Shown piece after piece: positions 55,436-64,000 of a DNA stretch of 64,000 nucleotides. Every line of letters begins with the position of its first letter. The stretch's first letter is position 1. Under the pieces are notes generated by a model. It was not told where the DNA came from and did not search any database. It was given only the letters and a program-made list of their open reading frames with translations. The stretch spans positions 1-64,000 of the forward strand of contig MU119307.1 in assembly GCA_014904845.1 (NCBI GenBank), given 5' to 3'. The position numbers and the translations under genes are program-made. This stretch comes from Acephala macrosclerotiorum. Lineage: Eukaryota; Ascomycota; Leotiomycetes; Helotiales; Mollisiaceae.

Positions 55436-58265
55436 ATGATGAATGGCCGTCATCTGCCGGCAGGGCAAGGCATGCCGCCAGATATAGGGAGGAGAAGAGG
55501 ACAATATAATCAGCATCAGCATCAACAGTATCCGCAGCAGATGTACAATACCTACATGCAGCCCTATGGCGCGAATTACTACCAGTCGCCCCTTCCTCCT
55601 CAATACCACAACGCTCCCCATCCTCACCAATACGCGCCGTATCCTCCTCCGCCATACGTACACTCTCCTCCACCTCCACAGATGCAGCAACGTTATGCTC
55701 CTCCGCCTCCAATGCCCCAACAGCAACAGTCATATCCTCGGCCGCAACCATCCCCTCGACCTCAAGCATCTCCTGTCGTCTCCTCCGAGTACCGAGCGCC
55801 TCTCCCTCAAGCACCATCATCCACAAAATCAACATATACTGTGCCAGTTCCTACCACACCACCTGCTCAGCCCACCATGACAGCTGCTGTCGTACCGTTC
55901 TCACCTGGCGAACCCGTTCAAGAATTAGCTACCCCTGCCCCTTTTAGAGCTCCTGTAAGTTCAGCGTCCTTTTCTCGATCTGCAAGGGCTGACAGTCAAG
56001 TTACCATGGCTTTCGATGCCCGACCTGCCATGGCCCGCGAAGAAAGCAAGACGGAAGCGGAAAACCCACCCACAGACAATGGCCGAGCCAGTCGAGCTAC
56101 CGAACATGTCACAAGAAGCAGACGCCGAGGCCGAGCACGAAGTCGAGACAGAAAAAGAAGCTGGGGTAGTTGCTAATGTGCCAGACCAACCTGCTGTCGA
56201 ACCTGTTCCCCGCCCAGAAACTCCAGCAACGAGCCTACTTATCTCTGAAGATGCCGAATCCACGAACCCAACCACTCCCTCTTCCACACAAGCACAACAA
56301 CCTCTTGGGGACGTGACACCTACTGCAAATGTTCCCTCGCACCGCGCAACCAAGCCTGTTGTGCCGATCGTTCCAGCTCTTCCAAAATCCATACCTCGCG
56401 ATATTTTTAGGAAAGCGTCAGGAAAGGCTACAGAGGAAGAAAAACCTGCAAAGGCAGAGGAAGTGGAAAGTACGCAAGAAGCTGGGACATTTGATCAGGT
56501 CGAGGAGGGCAAGGAAGCCGCCCCAGCTCCAGCACCAAAGGCGCCGGCTTGGACTACCCCAAAGGTGTGGGCTGGTCTTTTCAACCCAACAGCTGCTTCT
56601 ACATCTACTACAGCATCGAACGAATCAGGTCTTGCAACTACAGCTCCTAGTATTGGCAATGCCAATTCAGAATCTCTGGCTGATGCCTTGAGATCCTTCA
56701 ATGCCGTTTCCAACGATTCCAAGGTTGCATTTGTAGAGCCTCGAGGTCTGGTCAATACTGGCAACATGTGTTATATGAATTCCGTAAGTCGTTCGGCAGT
56801 GTGCTAGGAATGATGCTAACCGCCCTCTAGGTTCTTCAAGTTCTTATTTTCTGTGCTCCATTCTATAGTTTCCTTGATCAGGTTAGCAAGCGGGCGGCGC
56901 ACAGCTTCAAAAGTGAAACTCCTTTGATTGATGCTATGTAAGTATATCCCCTACATTTAGTAGCTTTCTTTTAACAGTATCAGGATTTTGTTCATGCAGG
57001 AGTATCCAATCATTGCTTCGGCTGCATCTGCTGAGCAACTGAGCAAAGTTTTGAAGAAAGACGAGTTGGAACGGTACGGCGAGGCGTTCAAACCAGAAAA
57101 TGTGTATACTGTGATCAACCGCCTACCAAGGTTCTCGTCGATGACAGTCAGTGGCATCCCCATCACCCCGAGATTCTTTGCTGATAAACTGTAGCATGGA
57201 CGCCAGCAAGATGCAGAGGAGTTCCTTGGCTTTCTGCTCGAGGGCCTGCATGACGAATGCGTTCACGTGATGCGTAAAAGCTCATCTGCCACAACCTCTG
57301 CAATGGCAACCCCTCAAAACGGCCCTTCGTCTCCAGTCAGCGAGCACGGGAGCGTACAAGGATCGGTGTCTGGCAAGGAGAATGGATGGCTTGAAGTGGG
57401 TCCAAAGCAGAAGGCTGCAATTACTCGTTCTTCAGGCACAATCACCACTGAATCACCAGTCACAAAGATTTTCGGTGGCAACTTGAGATCGGAGTTCAAA
57501 GTTTCCGGAAATAAGGATTCTGTTACCCTCGAGCCTTATCAACCATTGCAGCTGGACATCGGTGCACAACACGTCAACAATATTGTCGATGCGTTGAGGA
57601 GTTTGGCTCGTTCCGAAACCATGCAAGGCAAGTTTCAGTCTCCCCAAGGTCCTAAGGACACTGCCACCAGGCAAGTATACATCGAGACTCTGCCACCCGT
57701 TCTCATCCTTCATCTGAAGCGCTTTCAGTACGATAATGCTGGCGGAACACAGAAGATCTGGAAGAAGATTGGCTACCCCCTCGAATTGGAGATCCCCAAA
57801 GAGGTGTTCACCCGGAAGCAAAGAGGTTTCTACGCTCACAGCGGTCTGCCCAAGTATCGGTTGATTGCGGTGATCTACCATCACGGCAAGAACGCCGACG
57901 GTGGTCACTACACTGTTGATGTTAGACGACAAGATGGCAAGGAGTGGATCAGACTTGATGACACGGTCATCAAACGTGTACGAAGCGAGGAAGTGGCCGA
58001 AGCCGGCAGTGAGGAGGATCCCAAGGTTCTCGCGGCTGCCTTAGAAGCCAGCAAGAAGGATCGTGCTGTCTCTGGCAATGGCTTTGCCGCTATTGAGGGC
58101 GTGGATGAGGAAGGAGAGGAGGATGGATGGAAGAAGGCTACCGGTGGATCTGGCAAGAAGTGGTCGAGTGTGGTCAATGGCAGTTCTACGCCCAAGGCCA
58201 AGGCCGACAAGTTCTCTGTCAAGGACAACAAAGTTGCTTACCTTCTGTTTTATCAGAAGATTTGA
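55436..58265 (+). CDS. Ubiquitin-specific protease, Ubp3/USP10 type
   Basis: Five exons (55436-55954, 56001-56783, 56831-56937, 56978-57146, 57195-58265) give 882 aa. Ubp3 with Bre5 removes ubiquitin in ribophagy, vesicle transport and ribosome rescue. The first ~170 residues are Pro/Gln/Tyr-rich and disordered. The catalytic Cys is in GLVNTGNMCYMNS (Cys430) and His in NADGGHYTVDV (His764), with a QQDAEEFLGFLLEGLHDE box and LHLKRFQYDN between. The intron 1 acceptor must be CAAG at 56000: it gives FRAP-LPWLSMPDLPWP, as in relatives; the CAG five bases earlier would shift frame. A 20-residue Ser-rich insert sits after the QQDAEEF box, common in this family. Confidence 0.93.
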
Positions 58266-59093
58266 GGTAGGTAGATGGAAGGTTTGCACGAAAATTACTT
58301 ACTGGTAGCGAGCTGGTTTGCATGATGAATGCCCCTGTGATTCACGGGACTTTTATGTTTGCCATACCAGCGTGGGCGATTTGGGAATGTTCGGCAGTAC
58401 CGAATCTGTCTGTGTATTGGACAATTACTGGCCGAGGAATTTTGTACATTTGATCGATTCTAGAGCATGAGCGCAACGGCGCAAAAGGACGATGCTATGG
58501 GTGTCTAAAAATTGGACATTCAGTTGGGTGGCCAGCGTTCGATGTACACTAGCATAGCCTGGAGGTCCTACCTTCACGATGCAAGCTCGATGGGCTAATA
58601 AAAGTGATTAATGGGCGATGTAGTTGAATTCCGTGAGGTCTCTTTTCTCTGTACTTGTACTTTGGGAAGAGAGGGAGGAGCAATGTTATCCCCAGATTGA
58701 GCGGGCCAAAAGAGGCAACTTTGAACACAGAACCAAAGGTTGAGCTGAATCAAATCGAAGTCAAAACCTGCATTACTTTTGATCATCAGCGCTGTCATAT
58801 TGTACCTGAATCTCTGGTACACCAGTGCGAGCCACCCTCGTATTCGGCCCCCTATTCGTTGCCAACGAAAACGCGACTGCCGGCTAATTTCTCTTCGCGC
58901 GAAAAGCCGAAACACGAACAAAGAAGACATCACCGGTCAACACCCTGCATCAATTCGACAAGATTGTGTACGACCCGTCCCAATTGTGCACCGGATGCGC
59001 CATGTACATTTGATCGCTAATCTGTACATTTACACTCCTTCGAACACGTCGCGGCTATAATTGCTGCTTTGCTTTTACTCCTCGAACCCCAAG
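58266..59093. other. Intergenic between Ubp3-like gene and ERG4
   Basis: About 830 bases between tandem plus-strand genes. No gene; it holds the Ubp3 3' end and ERG4 promoter. I did not find a clear SRE-type sterol element by eye. Confidence 0.45.
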
Positions 59094-60993
59094 ATGTCTG
59101 AACGATACTCTCTGCGCCAAACTCCTAAGTACAGCCCAACGCCTGCCAATTGACTGCTGGAATTATGCTGATTCTGTGAATAGGAAGACGGAGCATCTTG
59201 GTTACGTCCCAACTCCAGGTACCACGGGCGCCCGAAGAGTCAATCGCCGCAAGTCGCAATTCCCTGAAGAAGACGGTGATGATTCCTCATCTGCCACCGA
59301 CACGTCCACAAGCAAAGTGGCGAGAAAGGTTTCTAGCCGGAAAACCAGCGGTATGGCGAAGGAGGTCCTGAGCAATGGATCTGCTGACAGCGATATCGAG
59401 ATTGCGACCAATGGATACGCCAACGGACACACAAATGGAGAGGCGGTCAATGGAAATGGATACGGAACCATCAAAGCCAATGCCCCTGCTGTCGCGGAAC
59501 AACAAAAGGTTGTCGATGGCTGGGAGGTTGGAAAGGACCCCAAGATTGATTATAGTAGCCATTTCGACTTTGGTGGCTCCTGGGGTGTCTCGGCGATGAT
59601 AATTGGTTTCCCTACATTGATGTACTATATGTGGATCGGAGCTACGTTCTATGATGGCAAGTTCCCTACGCCTGCGGCTGGAGAGTCCTTCCTGGATTTC
59701 ATGAAACACTGTGGTAATTTGGTCTACGAGTACGCATTCCCGGGCTTGTTCGCGTGGGAAATTTACTGGGGATACTTGATTCTGGAGGGCGCTTTCTACT
59801 GCTTGCTCCCAGGAGTCTACGGATATGGCAAGCCATTGGCACATGAGGGAGGCAAGCAATTGAAGTACTACTGTTCTGGTGTCTGGTCGTTCTATACTAC
59901 AATCATTCTAATGGCTGGGTTGCACTGGACTGGAATCTTCCCTCTTTACAACATCATCGACCAGTTTGGACCCATCTTGTCTGTGGCTATCATCTCTGGA
60001 TTCGGAGTCTCGATCGTAGCATACATTTCTGCCTTGCTTCGAGGAGCCCAACATCGGATGACTGGATACCCAATTTATGATTTCTTCATGGGAGCTGAGC
60101 TCAACCCGCGTCTGTTTGGCATCCTGGATTTCAAGATGTTCTTTGAGGTCCGTATTCCATGGTACATTCTCTTTGGACTTTCGTGCGCCACCGCTGCCAG
60201 ACAATATGAGAACTACGGATACGTTTCTGGAGAAGTTTGGTTCATGGTTATGGCTCACTTCTTGTATGCCAATGCATGCTCCAAAGGAGAGGAGCTAATC
60301 ATCACCACTTGGTAAGTAACTCTCATTTTCTTTCTGTCATGAGCTAACAGAAGCAGGGACATGTACTACGAGAAGTGGGGCTTCATGCTCATCTTCTGGA
60401 ACTTGGCTGGTGTCCCACTCAGCTACTGCCACTCCACTATCTACCTCGCCAACCACTTAGACACCATCACCTCCTACCCATTCCGCACACCTTTCCTCTG
60501 GACGCTTTTCGGCTCCTACCTCTTCGTCTACTGGGTCTGGGACACCACCAACTCGCAAAAGAATCGTTTCCGTGCCGCCGAGCGTGGTACCCTCGTTCCC
60601 CGAAAATCCTTCCCTCAACTTCCATGGCAAGAAGTCAAGAACCCCCGCGTCATCAAGACCAAGACTGGTGATTCTATCCTCGCTGATGGCTGGTACGGAA
60701 AGGCGCGAAAGATCCATTACACCTGTGATCTGTTCTTCGCTACGTCTTGGGGCTTAATTACTGGGTTCTCGAGTCCATTCCCCTGGTTCTATCCGGTGTT
60801 CTTTGCTTGTATGATTGTTCATCGAGCGTATAGGGATATTCAGCGCTGTAAGCTAAAGTATGGAGAGTCCTGGACGGAGTATGAAAAGACGGTTCCTTAT
60901 TTGTTTATTCCGGTATGTACTTCTTTTCCCTTCCTTCGTTGTCCCTCCTCTTGTGGTAATCTAGAGGCTAATGCCATGTAGTACGTATTCTAA
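59094..60993 (+). CDS. erg4: Delta(24(28))-sterol reductase (ERG4)
   Basis: Four exons (59094-59128, 59184-60311, 60357-60912, 60982-60993) give 576 aa. Erg4 does the last step of ergosterol synthesis, reducing the C-24(28) double bond with NADPH in the ER membrane. Both ERG4/ERG24 signatures are present: [20 protein letters not shown] with LNPR following, and [19 protein letters not shown] ending at PYLFIPYVF. Eight or more membrane helices are visible. The N terminus (~120 residues) is a long hydrophilic Asn/Gly-rich extension. The first exon is 35 nt and the last only 12 nt, coding YVF and the stop. Confidence 0.95.
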
Positions 60994-62771
60994 GCACTTC
61001 ATGCCTATACCTTTCATTGGATTCCCGGCTATCAGACTTGGGTTCTAGGAACTTGCATAAGAAACGGGGTCTTGTCTGGATAGATCATCCCAGGCTTGGG
61101 AGAAGGTTGTATAAGTCTTCGTGTACAGAGTTGCATTGTGTATTGGAATGGCGCATTGATATGGTAGGGCAGCATTAGTGGATGGGGTAAAGAGTGAATG
61201 GGAGGAGGCTTTCTCTTGTGGGATAGTACTGTCTGGAGGGGTTACGTATGATGCGATACCAGTGCAGATGCCGATCGATAATCCTATGGGGATGAGTAAT
61301 ACAATACCTAATGTCTCACTTTTAGCCGGTTCCTTTTGTTGATTGTTGATGATCGTGATGCGGGGGGTATCGGGGAGGTCTTGGTATCTTGAAGGGGCAA
61401 GTTCCCATTCATCTCTTTCAATTCTCCTTTTTCTCTCTTTTTATAAGATGAAAGAGCAAGGCTCATATGCTCTCCTTCAATGTCCTCGACACGATGCTAC
61501 CGAGTTTTGTATGTGTGTGGTTTTTACTACGTGAGGTTCGTGCTGCTGTTTTAGTGTTGAGATGCGTGCATAGATGGTAGGGCGTGAGAACCGCGCATGC
61601 GATTAGGGTTGGTCTCTTACGTGTTGGCGCATTGGGTGCTTTGGATCCCAATGCTTTGGATATCGGCTTCGAGATTTATTTTATTGTTCATTTGATGCAG
61701 GGCGTCCTCAGCGGTAGTACGAGTATGTGTGTGCGTGGTGGTGAGATCTAGGTTTGTTTTGATTCGAGATTCGAGAGGAATAGTGGTTGTTTGGTCTCTG
61801 GAAATGTTGCATGTGCGATCGGTAGGACTAAAGACCCGAAGAAAGTCTCACTTGCTGCACCAGCTATAGGGATTGCCGGTCAGTCACCGCATTCCAGTCC
61901 CCAAGCAGCTGTTGATTGGAAGATAAGTTTCACGTCCCAAGACATGAAGCCCGGGTGCGGGGTTGAGTGGGGCCCGAAGCTTAAGACATTGTCCTCGAGC
62001 CGCGACGGGCGAATCTCATTAGCAAGATCTTTATACGAGAGACGCAATTATCTTTCGTGAGCCTCCACGGAGTCGCTGCAACCCACAGAGGTTTTGCAAT
62101 CACACCATTCAAGCAGAATGCACTTAAGGTTAGCGTTAGAAATGCAGATATCTCACGATTTTCCTTTGGATTGACCTTTAAAATACGACTGACTCCCAGT
62201 GTCCTTCCCACGGACAGACTTGGCGTCGTTGGGTGCGCTTCAATAAATTTCGACTCCAATTCCTCCGCTGAATTGAGGAGAACATTGGTTGTAATGGCAT
62301 CACTCGTCCATCTCGGACTTTTTGGGTTATGCTCGTGCAACACACCCACACCCCGAGTTTTAGCCCAAGTTGTACAATACCTCCTGCCAGCACCGATTAC
62401 GTTTTCGGACCAGATACACGCGGTACCACCACAATTCTCTTCAACTCATTATCCATAATCTTCCTTTGCACTTGGAACATCCAGCACCTAAACGTCCCGG
62501 CCGCGAGGGTGTGCAGGAGCTGCTGGTGATGCTATTGAATGGCAGGAGAGCTATGTTTATATGGCTAATACGGGTTATTTTGTGGTTAACTTCAGTGATA
62601 TTTTGAAAGAAGGTATGAATCCAATACAATCACCTGCAAAAGTTGTCAAAAGCTGATACACATTCTCAAAGCTTCGTTTCGCGACTTGCTTAATTTTGAC
62701 CAAGCTCGACGTCGGGTTCTAGAGTATAGAATTGAGAATTGCAATAATGTTCTAAATCCGCTTAAACATAG
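60994..62771. other. 1.8-kb intergenic after ERG4
   Basis: No gene is supported. The open frames here (for example 61981-62458, both strands) lack family motifs and overlap each other. Composition is ordinary. Confidence 0.5.
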
Positions 62772-63482
62772 ATGTTAAGCTCTGAACAATCATCAACCCA
62801 ACTTGAGATCGCGGTATTGGCTTTCTCTGGGTCAAGTATCATCACATATCTCCTGTACTGGGATCGCCCTCAACACGTTGAAAGTATACCTGCTATCAAG
62901 CCAAAGAGAGTGCCTGTTCAGAACGAGCTGGAGGAGATAGCTATGATCGGACCCCGCTACTTTTGGAGCTCCCCAAGGACAGAAAGCGGAATCGACGAAG
63001 AACTAGATCTCGTCCCACTTTCCAACAACAGCACCAATCTCATCCCGCTTCCTAATCCTACTGCCAGTAAACTTCTCGCCACCACGACGCCAAACTGGTA
63101 TCGTCGATTGGCTGAAGCTTCCAATTGGGATCACGAGAATGTGCCTGGAGCATTTGGAGCCATGGTCGGTGGTCAACTTTTCGGTGGACTCTATTGCTTG
63201 GCTTGGAATCTCCATTTCCCTACGGCGGTTGAACAGATTACTTGGAGGATTTGCTCTGTTTTGATAGTCTCAGGGCCTACTTTGCCCTTTGTGCCGCTTT
63301 ACTTTTGGACACGACTCAGAACAAGCTGGAGGCTTCCGATTCTGGCAACTTTGCTTTTCATGATAGGCTTGTATGTTGTTGCGCGGATTTTCCTTGTGGT
63401 GGAGATGTTTCGAAGTTTGCTATTTTCTCCGCCAGGAGTATTCGTTAGTACTTGGTCCGAGGGTACTCCACATATTGGTTGA
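62772..63482 (+). CDS. Membrane protein of unknown function
   Basis: Single exon, 236 aa. An N-terminal helix (IAVLAFSGSSIITYLLYW), a central polar loop, then three C-terminal helices around GGQLFGGLYCLAWNLHFP, VLIVSGPTLPFVPLYFW and PILATLLFMIGLYVVARIFL. The end VEMFRSLLFSPPGVFVSTWS, then PHIG, matches the C-terminal tail of a large fungal family of uncharacterised multi-pass proteins. It could be a shortened member or carry upstream exons outside this frame. Function unknown. Confidence 0.7.
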   Translation: MLSSEQSSTQLEIAVLAFSGSSIITYLLYWDRPQHVESIPAIKPKRVPVQNELEEIAMIGPRYFWSSPRTESGIDEELDLVPLSNNSTNLIPLPNPTASKLLATTTPNWYRRLAEASNWDHENVPGAFGAMVGGQLFGGLYCLAWNLHFPTAVEQITWRICSVLIVSGPTLPFVPLYFWTRLRTSWRLPILATLLFMIGLYVVARIFLVVEMFRSLLFSPPGVFVSTWSEGTPHIG

Positions 63483-64000
63483 TAACCGCCATGGCACCTC
63501 TGCTCAATTCAGGGAAGAGAGCGCAACTATTTGAGTTGTGTTATCTCGTAACGGATTCGGGGACTTGAATACGAGCTAGTTCATCGTATAGCCTATCTTC
63601 CACTTTTAGTAAAAGCAACATTCCCACTTGCAGACACATGATTTTACCTCACCTCCTCAATTTAATAGCAAGGAATCACTGCCTCACCAAACCTCTCCTT
63701 CTAAATTATTTCATTCGTTAATCTGAAGTACACGAACTCTGCTCTCCACCATTCATGACAGCTAATGTCATAATTCGTCACGGTTAACTGCACAAGCTTA
63801 TCCTTAACATAAACAATTACTTTCCCCCAAGCGTATTTATTAACCTACACGGTTAAAATCTACCCATGCCACCTGTCCTCCTCTCTCATACCTAAGACCT
63901 CTACAGTCTCCCCATTAGCTCCCAAAAACCCTATACACGACCACTCATCAGCCTTTTTCGCACCTAGCTCTGACCAACATGCAAATTTAACACTATCCTC
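63483..64000. other. AT-rich intergenic at right edge
   Basis: About 520 bases, moderately AT-rich, with no coding evidence; cut by the window edge. Confidence 0.45.

Overview
The window is the end of a filamentous ascomycete chromosome (Pezizomycotina; a Leotiomycetes/Helotiales-like fungus is my best guess, from gene style only). Base 1 lies in a TTAGGG-type telomere read on its C-rich strand. Evidence for the organism: short GT-AG introns of 39-90 nt, Zn2Cys6 regulators, GPI-anchored GH17 and GH76 wall enzymes, an ERG4 sterol reductase, a telomere-linked RecQ-like helicase, and heavy C-to-T (RIP-like) decay of repeats. Region 1 (1-7812): the telomere, then two tandem ~3.8 kb units carrying telomere-linked helicase pseudogenes that read toward the telomere. 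The outer copy is very AT-rich and ends in telomere repeats inside its helicase domain; the inner copy is milder but broken and truncated. Region 2 (7813-15600): a decayed subtelomere with a Zn2Cys6 factor that has lost three cysteines and its reading frame, a zinc-cluster fragment, an RTA1-family membrane protein with a one-base frameshift, a GH10 xylanase with many lesions and a 262-bp MITE. One intact MetE-like methyltransferase gene sits among them. Region 3 (16348-35161): ordinary, mostly intact genes: a RanBP2-finger protein, 5-hydroxyisourate hydrolase with a probable PTS2 signal, GET3, three diverged F-box-like paralogs in a row, CDT1, MBF1, a DUF1365 protein, and a convergent pair of GPI-anchored wall enzymes (GH76 and GH17). 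Region 4 (37295-46490): an interior island of decay: an OPT transporter pseudogene, a broken C2H2/Gln-rich gene, a possible small secreted protein, and a WD40 gene split by a degenerate Tc1/mariner element with a TA target duplication. Region 5 (46959-63482): intact genes again: an alpha/beta hydrolase divergent from a Zn2Cys6 regulator, a Ser-rich unknown, an RNF10/Mag2-type RING protein, a Ubp3/USP10-type deubiquitinase, ERG4, and a membrane protein of unknown function. The main biology is genome defence and decay: nonsense codons in the broken genes fall largely where Trp or Gln is expected, fitting C:G-to-T:A mutation, and the telomeric repeats show a mutation pattern that spares CpG. I see no CRISPR array, rRNA gene, convincing tRNA gene or biosynthetic gene cluster.
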